Assembly (NCBI RefSeq): GCF_002080435.1
Contig: NZ_CP020538.1
Location: 2,289,501 to 2,353,500, forward strand
Length of the DNA stretch: 64,000 nt
Direction: 5' to 3'
Origin: Sphingobium herbicidovorans
GTDB lineage: Bacteria > Pseudomonadota > Alphaproteobacteria > Sphingomonadales > Sphingomonadaceae
Shown here: positions 16,318-25,714 of the stretch, in pieces
How the letters are laid out: each line of letters begins with the position of its first letter
How positions within the stretch are numbered: the stretch's first letter is position 1
The notes under the pieces: model-generated
Database searches by the model: none
Told to the model about the DNA's origin: nothing
Seen by the model: only the letters and a program-made list of their open reading frames with translations
Made by a program: the position numbers and the translations under genes

Positions 16318-16419
16318 CATTAACCATATGCTAACCACAGTCGGGCACTTCTCAGGACATCGAAAGGGGGTTGGGGCGTGCGGGGGCACAAGCCAGCCAA
16401 GATTGAACTGGGGATTTTC

Positions 16420-17679
16420 ATGTCATCGCTTGACGTGAGCCGAGGAGTTTGCGCGCTCGTTCCGGGCCTGCAGCACTGGCTGGAAAATGCATTCTATATG
16501 GTGCGCGTCGTCGATGCGCAGAGCCCGCGTGAACGCGACGGCCCTGATAGAGATAATAGGCGCGTGTTGCTGGCGACCGAGATCGGCCACGCCACGCATC
16601 GCGACATCCTGATCACGCTGATCGAGGGAAAGCCATCACTGGTGGCTGCCTCCAACGGCCTGCCCGCTCGCGTCGCCTTTGCCCTTGAAGATATGGCCTT
16701 CGCCTTCGCCCTGATCGCAGAGCTGGCGCGCCCTGCGGCCATCCCGGCGGTGGGCGATGCATCGAGCGCACGGCTGATGACGATGGCCGGGCGCGTCGCC
16801 CGCAGCGACGCCACCGTCCTGATCCAGGGTGACACCGGCACCGGCAAGGAGGGCATGGCGCGTTTCCTTCATGCCCAGTCGGGCCGCATTTCGCACGATT
16901 TCATCGCGGTCAACTGCGCCGCGCTTCCTGAAACGATGATGGAAGCGATGCTCTTTGGTCACAAGAAGGGCAGCTTTACGGGGGCCGCCAACGCATCGGA
17001 CGGCCTGTTCCTTGCCGCTGACGGCGGCACGCTGTTCCTGGACGAGATTGCCGAACTGCCGCTGGCCCTGCAGGCCAAGCTGCTGCGCGCGTTGCAGGAA
17101 GGCGAAGTCCTGCCCGTAGGCGCGACCCATCCCGTTCCGGTCAATGTCCGCATCATCGCGGCGTGCAACCGCAACCTGGCCGCAGAAGTCGCCGCAGGCC
17201 GCTTTCGCGAAGATCTTTACTGGCGGCTCAACGTCATGCCGCTGGAGCTGCGCCCGCTGGCCGAGCGTCCGGGCGACGTGACCGCGATCGCCGCCGCCAT
17301 GCTGCTGCGCCATCAGGATTTCGTGTGGCCTACCGCCGCCGCGCTGGAAAAACTGGCCGCCCATGTGTGGCCGGGCAATGCTCGTGAACTGGGCAATGTC
17401 CTGCAACGTGCGGTCGTGCTGCGCGACGGGGAGAGGATCGATGCCGACGACCTGCATATCGCCGGTGCGCCGCAGCTTCGCGTCGTGGGAACGGAGCCTG
17501 CACAAGCCGCCGAGCCGGTCCGCCTGCGCGACGTCGCCCGCCAGTCAAAGCTGGACGCGATCCGCGCCGCGCTGCGCGAGACGGACGGCCATCGCGCCGC
17601 CGCCGCCGCGAAGCTCGGCATTTCAGAACGCACCCTGCGCTATCGGCTTGCCGAGATGCGCGAACTCGCAGCGGCTTGA
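16420..17679 (+). CDS. Sigma-54-dependent flagellar transcriptional activator (FlbD/FleQ-like)
   Basis: This enhancer-binding AAA+ activator should remodel sigma-54 polymerase at the class II flagellar promoters. The 419-residue protein has a poorly conserved N-terminal ~110 residues with no recognisable phospho-acceptor receiver pattern, then the AAA+ domain: Walker A GDTGTGKE (137-144), sigma-54 contact loop GSFTGA (184-189; usually GAFTGA), Walker B LFLDE (205-209), and a C-terminal Fis-type helix-turn-helix ([17 protein letters not shown]). ATG 16420 is preceded by GGGGA; GTG 16378 would extend it by 14 residues. fliE follows after 12 nt. Position and family suggest the FlbD role, but FleQ is equally possible. 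Confidence 0.88.
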   Translation: MSSLDVSRGVCALVPGLQHWLENAFYMVRVVDAQSPRERDGPDRDNRRVLLATEIGHATHRDILITLIEGKPSLVAASNGLPARVAFALEDMAFAFALIAELARPAAIPAVGDASSARLMTMAGRVARSDATVLIQGDTGTGKEGMARFLHAQSGRISHDFIAVNCAALPETMMEAMLFGHKKGSFTGAANASDGLFLAADGGTLFLDEIAELPLALQAKLLRALQEGEVLPVGATHPVPVNVRIIAACNRNLAAEVAAGRFREDLYWRLNVMPLELRPLAERPGDVTAIAAAMLLRHQDFVWPTAAALEKLAAHVWPGNARELGNVLQRAVVLRDGERIDADDLHIAGAPQLRVVGTEPAQAAEPVRLRDVARQSKLDAIRAALRETDGHRAAAAAKLGISERTLRYRLAEMRELAAA

Positions 17680-17691
17680 GGGAGGTAAGGC

Positions 17692-18036
17692 ATGACCGGC
17701 ATTTCCCCTACTGACAGCGTGATGGCCATTCGCAACGCCATCCTCCAGAAGAACGCCGCCCTGCGGGACGTCGCCCAGACCGGAACGGTCGGCGGCGGCG
17801 CCGAGGGCGCCAAGCCCGGCGGCTTTACCGAAGCGCTCAACTCCGCGCTCAATCAGGTGAACGGTCTGCAGGCGCAGGCAGGCGAGGCGGCTTCCGCCTT
17901 CGAACGCGGCGAAACGACCGACATCGCCGCCGTCATGCTGGCCAAGCAGCAGGCGTCGGTCAGCTTCGAAGCGACCCTTCAGGTCCGCAACAAACTCCTG
18001 TCCGCCTACAAGGACATCATGAGTATGCCGGTGTAA
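17692..18036 (+). CDS. fliE: Flagellar basal body protein FliE
   Basis: FliE joins the MS-ring to the proximal rod. The 114-residue protein has the family C-terminal helix pair (GGFTEALNSALNQVNGLQAQ, then FERGETTDIAAVMLAKQQAS and FEATLQVRNKLLSAYKDIMS). GGGAGG lies 8 nt before the ATG. It is the first structural gene of the large fliE-flhB cluster and lies 12 nt after the activator gene, so both probably share a transcript. fliF starts 2 nt after its stop. Confidence 0.96.
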   Translation: MTGISPTDSVMAIRNAILQKNAALRDVAQTGTVGGGAEGAKPGGFTEALNSALNQVNGLQAQAGEAASAFERGETTDIAAVMLAKQQASVSFEATLQVRNKLLSAYKDIMSMPV

Positions 18037-18037
18037 T

Positions 18038-19777
18038 ATGAGCGAGAACGCACTTTCCACCAACGTCGGCGGCGCTGCCGCTCTCCCCGCCGCCAGCGGC
18101 CCGGCCCTTGGCACCGGTATGAACCCCGATGCGCTAAAGGCGCGCTTCACCGGCTTCATCAAGCAGCCTGCGGTGGCGAAAAGCCTGCCGCTGCTGGGCC
18201 TGCTGGGCGTGGTCGCCACGGCAGGCGCGGCCTGGCTCGCCCTGCGCGAACCGCCGCAGCGCGACCTGTTCCGCGGCCTGCCCGATGCCGACAAGTCGGC
18301 GGTGGCGCAGGTGCTGGACCAGAATGGCCTGGCTTACGACTTCGACAATTCGGGCGCGATGACCGTGGCCGAGAATGACTATTTCAAGGCGAAGATGATG
18401 CTCGCCGCGCAGGGGCTGCCCAAAAGCGCGCCTGACGGCAACAGCATGATCGACAGCCTGCCGATGGGCGCATCCCGCGCCGTGGAAGGCGAAAAGCTCC
18501 GTTCGGCCCGCGAGATGGACCTTGCCCGCACGATCGAGGCGATCGACAGCGTTGAAAGCGCCAAGGTGCACCTGGCCGTCGAGCCGCCCAGCGTCTTTTT
18601 GCGCGAGCGGGCAAAGCCTTCCGCCTCGATCATGCTGCGCCTCGCTTCGGGCCGCACGCTGACCGACGCGCAGGTCAGCGCGATCGTCCACCTCGTCGCT
18701 TCTTCGGTGCCGAAACTCAGCCCCGATCAGATTTCGCTGGTGGATCAGAACGGCCGCCTGCTTAGCAATAATGACGGAAACGCCGCCGATGATCGGCAGC
18801 TGGCCGTCCAGACCAAGATCGAGGATCGCTATCGCCAGTCGGTGATCGCGCTGCTGACGCCGATCCTTGGCAACGGCAATTTTTCGACCGAAGTGCGTGC
18901 GGAGCTGAACTTCGCCGAACGTCAGGCGACCCGTGAAAGCTTTCCGCAGGACGAAGCGCGGTTGCGCGCCGAAACCGGCAGCTGGGCGTCCGATCCGCGC
19001 GGTCAGGGCGCTGGCGGCGAGGCGGGCGGCATCCCTGGCGCGCTGAGCAATCAGGCGCCGGTCAATCCCACCGTCACCCAAACCAATCCCAATGGTCAGG
19101 CCGTCAGCCAGGGCACGCAGGAAAATCAGCCTGCCACCCAGGCCAGCGCGCCGCTCAAGACCGAAGAAACATTCAACCGCAGCTTTGAACTGGGCCGGGA
19201 AGTGTCCGTCACCAAGGACGCGATCGGCACGGTCAAGCGCCTGTCGGTGGCCGTCGCCCTGGACAATGGCGCGGACGGCAAGCCCCGTTCAGCGCAGGAG
19301 ATCGCGGCCCTCGAAGCGCTGGTGAAAGGCGCGGTAGGCTTTGATCAGGCGCGTGGCGACGTCGTCGCCCTGTCGTCGCGCAGCTTCGTCAAGGCAGAGG
19401 AAGTGCAGGCCCCCTGGTATGAGGCCGACTGGATCTCTCCGCTGGTGCGGAACCTGTCCGCCCTGGCCGTCGCCCTGCTGGTCGTCTTTGGCATTGGCCG
19501 CCCGCTGCTGAAGCGCCGTGCCGCCGCGCAGGAAGCTGCTGGCGCGCAGGCCGCTGCCGCAGGGCAGAAGATCGGCCGCGAGATTTCGACCGAAATCGGC
19601 CGGCAGGCTGTCGCGGCGCCCGGCGCGGGACAGGCCGTCACACTCGACATGATCTCGTCCACCTATGACTATGCGCAGCGCGCCGACCTAATTCGCAACT
19701 TCGTGAAGCAGGACCCGGATCGCGCGGCTCTGGTGGTTCGCGACCTTCTGAAGGAAGGGAAGAAGGACAATGGCTGA
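18038..19777 (+). CDS. fliF: Flagellar MS-ring protein FliF
   Basis: FliF builds the inner-membrane MS-ring, the base of the flagellum and housing of the export gate. The 579-residue protein (E. coli 552) has two membrane helices (about residues 50-69 and 468-488) flanking the periplasmic ring-building domains (LRSAREMDLARTIEAIDSVE, KVHLAVEPPSVFLRERAKPS, VDQNGRLLSNN). The C-terminal cytoplasmic tail (RADLIRNFVKQDPDRAALVV) is the FliG-binding segment. The gene overlaps fliG by 8 nt. Confidence 0.98.
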   Translation: MSENALSTNVGGAAALPAASGPALGTGMNPDALKARFTGFIKQPAVAKSLPLLGLLGVVATAGAAWLALREPPQRDLFRGLPDADKSAVAQVLDQNGLAYDFDNSGAMTVAENDYFKAKMMLAAQGLPKSAPDGNSMIDSLPMGASRAVEGEKLRSAREMDLARTIEAIDSVESAKVHLAVEPPSVFLRERAKPSASIMLRLASGRTLTDAQVSAIVHLVASSVPKLSPDQISLVDQNGRLLSNNDGNAADDRQLAVQTKIEDRYRQSVIALLTPILGNGNFSTEVRAELNFAERQATRESFPQDEARLRAETGSWASDPRGQGAGGEAGGIPGALSNQAPVNPTVTQTNPNGQAVSQGTQENQPATQASAPLKTEETFNRSFELGREVSVTKDAIGTVKRLSVAVALDNGADGKPRSAQEIAALEALVKGAVGFDQARGDVVALSSRSFVKAEEVQAPWYEADWISPLVRNLSALAVALLVVFGIGRPLLKRRAAAQEAAGAQAAAAGQKIGREISTEIGRQAVAAPGAGQAVTLDMISSTYDYAQRADLIRNFVKQDPDRAALVVRDLLKEGKKDNG

Positions 19778-20783
19778 AGTCGCCGAAGCCGCCGCCATCA
19801 AGGGTAGCGCCGCTGCCGCCGTCCTGCTGATGCTGTTCGACGAGGATGAGGCCGCGCAGATCCTCTCGCGCCTTGAACCCGATGAAGTCCGCCAGCTTGG
19901 CTATGCCATGTACGACGTTGCCGATGTGCAGGTCGAGGAAGTCAGCGAGGCGCTCGACCATTTCGTGACCAAGGCGAAGAAGCGCACGACCATCGGCTAT
20001 GGCGCGACCCGCCATATTCGCGGCGCGATGACCAAGGCGCTGGGCGAGGAACGCGCGGAAACGATCCTGGCGCGCATCACCCCGCCGACCCGTTCCACCC
20101 AGCTGGAAATGCTGAAATGGATGGACGCAAAGGAAGTCGCGTCGCTGATCGAGGCGGAGCATCCGCAGATAATGGCGATCGTGCTCGCCCATTTGGAAGC
20201 GCCGGTCGCCGCCGATGTGCTGCAATTGCTGCCCGCCGAATATCAGGAAGAGATCGTCTATCGCATCGCCACGCTCGGCCCGGTGTCGAACGAGGCGCTC
20301 GATGATCTGGAGCAGCTGCTGCTGCGTGGATCGACATCCAAGAAGCAGGGCGCGGCGTCGCAACGCGGCGGCACGATCGAAGCGGCCGCGATCATGAACA
20401 ATGTCCGCAAGGAAAATGAACAGCGCATCATGAAGGCGGTGGCCAAGCGCGACAAGATGATCGCGCAGACCATCGAGGAAGAGATGTTCGTATTCGATAA
20501 CCTGATCGACATGGATGACAAGAATATGGGCACGCTGATGCGGACCATCGACAGCTCCGTGCTGGTCGTCGCGCTCAAGGGTGCGAACGACATGCTCAAG
20601 GGCAAGATCTTCGGTTCGATGTCGGCCCGCGCGGCGCAGGCCATTGCGGACGAGATCGAAGAACGCGGACCTATCCGCCTGGCCGAGGTGATGGAGGCGC
20701 AGAAGCTGATCATCGCCACCGCGCGCCGCATGGCGGACGCCGGCACCATCATGCTGGGCGGCAAGGGGAACGACTTTGTTTAA
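19770..20783 (+). CDS. fliG: Flagellar motor switch protein FliG
   Basis: FliG is the rotor protein that contacts the stator and sets torque direction. The 337-residue protein matches the family length and domains: N-terminal MS-ring-binding region (AAAVLLMLFDEDEAAQILSR), middle domain with the FliM-binding EHPQ motif (SLIEAEHPQIMAIVLAHLEA) near residue 127, and the C-terminal torque domain with its charged helix (IDSSVLVVALKGANDMLKGK, then MSARAAQAIADEIEERGPIR). The start overlaps the fliF end and the stop overlaps the fliH start. Confidence 0.98.
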   Translation: MAEVAEAAAIKGSAAAAVLLMLFDEDEAAQILSRLEPDEVRQLGYAMYDVADVQVEEVSEALDHFVTKAKKRTTIGYGATRHIRGAMTKALGEERAETILARITPPTRSTQLEMLKWMDAKEVASLIEAEHPQIMAIVLAHLEAPVAADVLQLLPAEYQEEIVYRIATLGPVSNEALDDLEQLLLRGSTSKKQGAASQRGGTIEAAAIMNNVRKENEQRIMKAVAKRDKMIAQTIEEEMFVFDNLIDMDDKNMGTLMRTIDSSVLVVALKGANDMLKGKIFGSMSARAAQAIADEIEERGPIRLAEVMEAQKLIIATARRMADAGTIMLGGKGNDFV

Positions 20784-21414
20784 GGTTCTGGGCGCCAGCA
20801 GCAGCCATGACGTCGCCAGCATCCCTTTGGGCAGCATGGGCCAGGTGAAGAGCGGTAGTTTCCGCAGCCTGTTCAACGAAGGTCCGATGGCGGCGATGGC
20901 GATGCATGACGCCGCCGCCGCGCCGATGACCGACGAGGACCTGCTGGAACAGGCGCGGATCGAGGCATTCGCCCAAGGGTTTGACGAAGGCTGCCGCGTG
21001 ATCGGGGACTCCCAGGTCGCAGAGGCCGAAGCCCGCAACCGGCTGGCCGAGGCGCTGGAACTGTTGTCGCCTGCGCCCAGCGGCATGCTGTCCAACATGC
21101 TGTCGGCAACCGTCGTCCGGCTGGTCGAGCAGATCGTCGGCGAGGTCGAGATTGATATCGAACGGCTCGTGCAGCGCTGTGACACGGTTGCCGCCTTCAT
21201 CGAGGAGAACGATCCGAAGGGCGCGCTTCACCTCCACCCGGACGACATCGCCATGTTGCAGGACGAAACAATCGGCGTGCGGATGGTCCCCGACGAGGCG
21301 ATGCATCGCGGTTGCGTAAGGCTGGAGACCGCCGACGGCTGGGTCGAGGATGGTCCGGATGTGCGCCTGTCGCGCCTGCGCGCGCTGCTCGACGATATGG
21401 AAGGTAAGGCGTGA
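20776..21414 (+). CDS. fliH: Flagellar export ATPase regulator FliH
   Basis: FliH is the peripheral stalk-like partner that tethers and regulates the ATPase FliI. The 212-residue protein shows the FliH/YscL C-terminal domain (VRLVEQIVGEVEIDIERLVQ, LHLHPDDIAML, and the family tail GWVEDGPDVRLSRLRALLDD). Its N-terminal half is divergent, as is common. The TTG start at 20776 overlaps the fliG stop and is supported by AAGGGGA 6 nt upstream. Its stop overlaps the fliI GTG start. The position between fliG and fliI is canonical. Confidence 0.92.
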   Translation: MFKVLGASSSHDVASIPLGSMGQVKSGSFRSLFNEGPMAAMAMHDAAAAPMTDEDLLEQARIEAFAQGFDEGCRVIGDSQVAEAEARNRLAEALELLSPAPSGMLSNMLSATVVRLVEQIVGEVEIDIERLVQRCDTVAAFIEENDPKGALHLHPDDIAMLQDETIGVRMVPDEAMHRGCVRLETADGWVEDGPDVRLSRLRALLDDMEGKA

Positions 21415-22739
21415 TCAAGGCCTCGCTCGCGCAGGCGGAGACGCTGTTCGACCATCTTCAGGTGCAGAACCGCCAGCCGCGTCATGTCGGCCGGCTGGTC
21501 AGCCATGATGCCGGGATGTTGGAAGTCACCGGCTTTCGCAAGCCGATCGGCGCGGGCGCGCGCGTAATCGCGTCGGACGGAACGATCTGCCGGGCCGAGG
21601 TCGTCGGCTTTCGCGGCGACAGGACGCTGCTGGTGCCGCTGGACGCCGACGCACCGCTGGAAAATGGCGCGCGCGTGGAGCCGGACAGCCAGGCGACGAT
21701 GGTGCAGGTCGGCGACGGCCTGATCGGTCGGGTCATCGACGCCATGGGTCAGCCGCTGGACCGCAAGGGGCCTATCATCGCTGGCGGATCGTGGCCGCTC
21801 AACGGCGTGAAGGGCAATGTGCTCGACCGTGGCCGCGTGACCGAACCCTTTGACCTGGGCGTGCGCGCGGTCAACGCGCTGCTGACCGCCGGGCGGGGGC
21901 AGCGGATCGCGATTATCGCTGGCTCGGGCGTCGGCAAGTCGGTCCTCATGGGCCAGATGATCGCGGGCGCCGAAGCCGATGTCGTGGTCGTCGGCCTGAT
22001 CGGCGAACGTGGCCGCGAAGTCAGCGATTTCCTGGAAACCAAGCTCAAGCACACCATGGGCAAGAGCGTCGTCGTCGCCGTGCCGGCCGATCATCCGCCG
22101 GTGCTGCGCCTGCGCGCCGCCGCCCGCGCGACCGCCATCGCCGAATATTTCCGCGCACGCGGGAAGAAAGTGCTGCTCCTGATCGACAGCCTGACCCGTT
22201 GCGCCCATGCCCAGCGTGAGATCGGTCTGGCGCTGGGCGAACCGCCCGCGATGAAGGGCTATCCGCCGTCGGCGCTGGCCCTGATCCCCCGTCTGGTGGA
22301 GCGGGCAGGGGTGGACAGCCGCACCGGGGGGTCGATCACCGCGCTCTACACCGTGCTGGCCGATGGCGACGACACCGACGATCCGATCGTCGATGCTGCT
22401 CGCGCCATCGTGGACGGCCATTTCGTGCTGTCGCGTCACCTGTCGGAACAGGCGATCTTTCCGGCGATCGACATCGGGAAGTCGCTGTCGCGCGTCATGG
22501 CTGACGTCGTGCCGGACGAACATCGTTACGCCGCCGCTTCCTATCGCCGCCTTTGGGCCGCTTATGAGGAAAATCGCGATCTTATCCTGATGGGCGCCTA
22601 TCGCCCTGGCAATGATCCAGTAATCGACGAAGCGGTGCAGCGCCGTCAGGAAATCCTGGACTTCATCCGCCAGGACCAGAAAAGTTTCATCGACCTGTCC
22701 ACCAGTGCTGACGCGCTGATCGCCGAGTTCGGCGCATGA
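21411..22739 (+). CDS. fliI: Flagellum-specific export ATPase FliI
   Basis: FliI is the F1-beta-like hexameric ATPase of the flagellar type III export apparatus. The 442-residue protein has Walker A GSGVGKS (171-177), the Walker B region KVLLLIDSLTR, and the family motifs GERGREVSDFLE and YPPSALALIPRLVERAG. The GTG start overlaps the fliH stop (GTGA) and its stop overlaps the fliJ start (ATGA), so the three are translationally coupled. Length matches the E. coli protein (457). Confidence 0.98.
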   Translation: MIKASLAQAETLFDHLQVQNRQPRHVGRLVSHDAGMLEVTGFRKPIGAGARVIASDGTICRAEVVGFRGDRTLLVPLDADAPLENGARVEPDSQATMVQVGDGLIGRVIDAMGQPLDRKGPIIAGGSWPLNGVKGNVLDRGRVTEPFDLGVRAVNALLTAGRGQRIAIIAGSGVGKSVLMGQMIAGAEADVVVVGLIGERGREVSDFLETKLKHTMGKSVVVAVPADHPPVLRLRAAARATAIAEYFRARGKKVLLLIDSLTRCAHAQREIGLALGEPPAMKGYPPSALALIPRLVERAGVDSRTGGSITALYTVLADGDDTDDPIVDAARAIVDGHFVLSRHLSEQAIFPAIDIGKSLSRVMADVVPDEHRYAAASYRRLWAAYEENRDLILMGAYRPGNDPVIDEAVQRRQEILDFIRQDQKSFIDLSTSADALIAEFGA

Positions 22740-23161
22740 AGGGGATGGTTGCCCGCCGCCAGCGCGTTCTGCGCGTGCGTCATGTGCAGCATGCCATGGC
22801 CGTGGCCGAAACGGCGCGCGCGCGTGACGAGGCCGAAGGGATCGAACGCAATGCCGACAGGCTGCGCAAGGTGCGCGGTGATCTTTTTTCCAACCCCGGC
22901 ATGGCAACTGGCGCGAATTTTGCAGCGATGCAGGAACTGGCCGGTCGTCTGGAGCAGGCGGGCCGCCAGCTGGATGGTGCGCTCTATGATGCGCGCCGCA
23001 AGGTTGAAGTGAAGGAAGGCATCAGTCTCGTGACCAACAGGGATCGTGAAATCGCCGAAAAACTGAAGGATCGCGCCCGCGCGGACCTTGAAGAATGGCG
23101 GGAAAACAAGCTGACGGCCTTGCCTCGCTATCGCCGGATGCAGCGGACAGGAGATGTCTGA
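22736..23161 (+). CDS. fliJ: Flagellar export protein FliJ
   Basis: FliJ is the coiled-coil central stalk of the FliI ATPase and a chaperone escort. The 141-residue protein is highly charged and predicted to be an alpha-helical hairpin, as in the family, with long heptad-like stretches (ERNADRLRKVRG..., AAMQELAGRLEQAGRQLDGA, REIAEKLKDRARADLEEWRE). Direct sequence conservation is weak in this family, so the call leans on size, coiled-coil character and its position between fliI and fliK. It overlaps both neighbours (4 nt and 8 nt). Confidence 0.88.
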   Translation: MKGMVARRQRVLRVRHVQHAMAVAETARARDEAEGIERNADRLRKVRGDLFSNPGMATGANFAAMQELAGRLEQAGRQLDGALYDARRKVEVKEGISLVTNRDREIAEKLKDRARADLEEWRENKLTALPRYRRMQRTGDV

Positions 23162-25043
23162 CATGAACATGCTTTCCAGCCTCAAGACACTGCTTTCTTC
23201 CTCGACCCTGCAGGGGACTGCCGCCGTGGCGGCCTCCGGGCAGGAGACGGCCGACTTTGCAGCGATGCTGAACGGGTCGATGGCGGCCACGCTTCCCACC
23301 GAAGCAGCGGCTACGCCCGCGCCGGATATGGCTGGCGCAGCGCCATCCGTGTCCGCCACGCCGAAACTGGATGTCGACCAGCCGGCTGAGCATGTCCGCC
23401 ATGATCATGTATCGCACGGCCTGGCGATTGCGGTCGCGGCTGGCAAGGGGACGCCTGCTACCCTTCCGCCCGGCATGGCGCTGGGGCTGATCAAGCATGA
23501 AGCGAAGTTGCAGTCTTCGCTCGCGCCCGCGATGGAAGCGGAAAGCGAGACTGCCGATGCTGCGCCTTCGCCTGACGCCGTGACGCCGCAATCCGAAGTG
23601 TCGGAGGATGCAGTGGTGGCCGAGGCAAAACCCAAATCGCCTCTTGCGCCTCACCAGAAGGATGCCGGCGCAGACGCTTTGGTAGCGCCGACACCGGCAG
23701 AAGCCGAGGCAGAGACAGAGGTGCAGGCGGAAGGACAGGGTCCATCCGAAGCCGGCACTGACGCCGATGCCTCCATGGCATATGTGCCGGGCGTCGGGCC
23801 GGTGGCGATGCCCGTAATCGCCGTTCAGCCGACGCCTGTCTCACCTCCGCCGGTCGCTGCGACGCTGGTGGCGATCGACGCGCCGAAGGGTGAAGGTGAA
23901 AGGGCGCCTACCCCGACGCAGGGCATCGCGCCCGCGCTTGTGTCGAGTGAAGGTCAGCGTCCTGAAACCGATCAGACGCCCCCTTTATCCAAGGCCACGG
24001 CCACGGTGGTTCAGCCTGATAAACCCCACGCCCCTGCGCCCGCGCCTGCTGTCGTCACCAGCCCGTTGCCGATTTCGCAGGAGCGCGCCGCCATCAGGCA
24101 GGCTGGAAGTCAGTTTCCACACCGGGCAGCCAGTCGGGATGAACCGGCAGCTCAAGATGCGGAGCCGGTAACGGAAATTCCGCAGCCCACTGCGCCGGTC
24201 CTCAACGGCAAGCCGGTGAAGGCCGAGGCGATTGCCCTGCTGCAACTGGTGCGCGAGCAGGTCTCCGCCCGTCAGTCCGGCGCATCCGTGCGGGTGGGTG
24301 AGCAGGTTTCTGCCGCTGCCTCTGCGAAGGAAAAGCCCGTTACTGCCAAGGGCGATGCGCCGCCTGCCGTGTCCATGGGCATGCAGCCGATCGACGCAGC
24401 GCCGATCACGTCGAGCGTCTCGACACCGTCCCTCGGCGTGCAGCCCTCAATATCACCGGCTCCGGTCGTCGATCTTTCCGCCAGCCTTGGCGCGCAGATG
24501 GTCGATATGGGCGTATCGGGCCAGTGGATCGACGGGCTTGCCCGTGACATTGCCGGGCTTTCCGCCAATGGCGCGCAGGGCCGGTTCCAGATCGACACGC
24601 ATCATTTGGGCGCTGTGCAGGTTGACATAAGACAAGGGGCCGAAGGCGCCGCCGTCAGCCTGACCGTGGCCAGCGAGGCCGCCGAGGCCGCATTGCGGCA
24701 GGACAGCGACCGGTTGAAGCTGGACGCGGGTCTTGCCGCCGTGCGCATTTCCGAAGTCCGCGTCGAACGCTCTGCCGCGGTCGCCGAGGCCCAGCGCGCG
24801 GACATGGGCGGGCAGTCTTCTTCGCAACAGCAGTCCCACCCACAGCAGCAGGGGTCGCACAGCGCGTCCGCCTGGCAGCAGAATAACGGGCAGAATATGG
24901 GGCAGCCCCACGGCCAGCAGTCCCGCTGGCAGGGCCGTGAAAATAACGGTCCTGGCCCTAAAAGCTCGTCCGATCCTGCCGTTCTTAACCATGCGGATGC
25001 GCGGTCGAGCGCCCATGATGGGGTGCGCGCGCGCTACGCCTAA
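23154..25043 (+). CDS. fliK: Flagellar hook-length control protein FliK
   Basis: FliK is the secreted ruler that ends hook growth and switches export specificity through FlhB. The 629-residue protein is long (Salmonella 405). Its first ~460 residues are an Ala/Pro/Glu/Thr-rich low-complexity stretch. The conserved hook-length domain lies at about 474-545 (GRFQIDTHHLGAVQVDIRQG, then LRQDSDRLKLDAGLAAVRIS). A Gln/Ser/His-rich tail follows. The 3' end of the coding region carries a sigma-28-like promoter for fliL (24959-24985). Confidence 0.93.
   Translation: MSDMNMLSSLKTLLSSSTLQGTAAVAASGQETADFAAMLNGSMAATLPTEAAATPAPDMAGAAPSVSATPKLDVDQPAEHVRHDHVSHGLAIAVAAGKGTPATLPPGMALGLIKHEAKLQSSLAPAMEAESETADAAPSPDAVTPQSEVSEDAVVAEAKPKSPLAPHQKDAGADALVAPTPAEAEAETEVQAEGQGPSEAGTDADASMAYVPGVGPVAMPVIAVQPTPVSPPPVAATLVAIDAPKGEGERAPTPTQGIAPALVSSEGQRPETDQTPPLSKATATVVQPDKPHAPAPAPAVVTSPLPISQERAAIRQAGSQFPHRAASRDEPAAQDAEPVTEIPQPTAPVLNGKPVKAEAIALLQLVREQVSARQSGASVRVGEQVSAAASAKEKPVTAKGDAPPAVSMGMQPIDAAPITSSVSTPSLGVQPSISPAPVVDLSASLGAQMVDMGVSGQWIDGLARDIAGLSANGAQGRFQIDTHHLGAVQVDIRQGAEGAAVSLTVASEAAEAALRQDSDRLKLDAGLAAVRISEVRVERSAAVAEAQRADMGGQSSSQQQSHPQQQGSHSASAWQQNNGQNMGQPHGQQSRWQGRENNGPGPKSSSDPAVLNHADARSSAHDGVRARYA
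24959..24985 (+). promoter_or_regulatory. FliA (sigma-28) promoter inside fliK, upstream of fliL
   Basis: TAAA (24959-24962), 15 nt, then GCCGTTCT (24978-24985), identical in both boxes and spacing to the elements before motA and fliD. It would start a transcript about 80 nt before fliL. Confidence 0.65.
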
Positions 25044-25070
25044 ATTCCAGGACATTCGGGGGACCGGCAC

Positions 25071-25694
25071 ATGAGCGACGAGGCGAAGACGAAGAAAAAG
25101 AAGGGGGGAGGCATGAAAGTGATCCTCCTGATCGTCGTCGCACTGGTCCTGGGTGGCGTGGGCACGGCGGGCGGCCTGTATGCCGCCGGTTTCTTCAGCA
25201 AGAAGGAAGAAGGGCCAAAGGTTGATCCCAAAAAGCCCGTGCTCGTCCTGGCCGGTGAGAATGCCGAGGAGGTCGCCAAGGCCCATGGCATGGGCGCCGA
25301 GGCGCATGGCAAAGGCGGCGCGGCTGGACATCCGGGCAAGGGCATAGACCTGCCTGCGCCCGCCAACCCGGCGGCCTATCAGGCCACCTATTTCCAGCTC
25401 CAGGCGCCCTTTACGTCCAACATGTCGGACACGGACGCCTTTGCGCAGATTTCGATCGCCGTATCGACCTATTACGACATGCGCGTCATCGAAGCGATCA
25501 AGACTCATGAGATGGCGATTCGCAGCCAGGTCTTGATGTTGCTCGCCCAGCAGCCCGTGGAGATATTGGCGACGCCGGAGGGCAAAAGACAGCTTCAGGG
25601 CCGGATCAAGGGCGTTATTAACGATGTTTTGAAGCAAAAGACCGGTTATGGCGGTATCGATAACGTATATTTTACCAATTTCGTTATTCAATAG
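25071..25694 (+). CDS. fliL: Flagellar basal body-associated protein FliL
   Basis: FliL is a single-pass inner-membrane protein that rings the stator and supports torque. The 207-residue protein has a Lys-rich cytoplasmic N-terminus, one membrane helix (about residues 16-37, VILLIVVALVLGGVGTAGGL), a Gly/His/Lys-rich linker, and the stomatin-like periplasmic domain (AQISIAVSTYYDMRVIEAIK, then IRSQVLMLLAQQPVEILATP, ending YFTNFVIQ). It heads fliLMNOPQR-flhB and appears to have its own sigma-28 promoter within the end of fliK. Confidence 0.95.
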   Translation: MSDEAKTKKKKGGGMKVILLIVVALVLGGVGTAGGLYAAGFFSKKEEGPKVDPKKPVLVLAGENAEEVAKAHGMGAEAHGKGGAAGHPGKGIDLPAPANPAAYQATYFQLQAPFTSNMSDTDAFAQISIAVSTYYDMRVIEAIKTHEMAIRSQVLMLLAQQPVEILATPEGKRQLQGRIKGVINDVLKQKTGYGGIDNVYFTNFVIQ

Positions 25695-25714
25695 GGGTGC
25701 CTGAAAGGTCGGGA

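Noticed and set aside
19638..22907. Long antisense open frames opposite fliG, fliH and fliI
   Set aside because: They lie opposite well-supported flagellar genes and have the composition of shadow frames.
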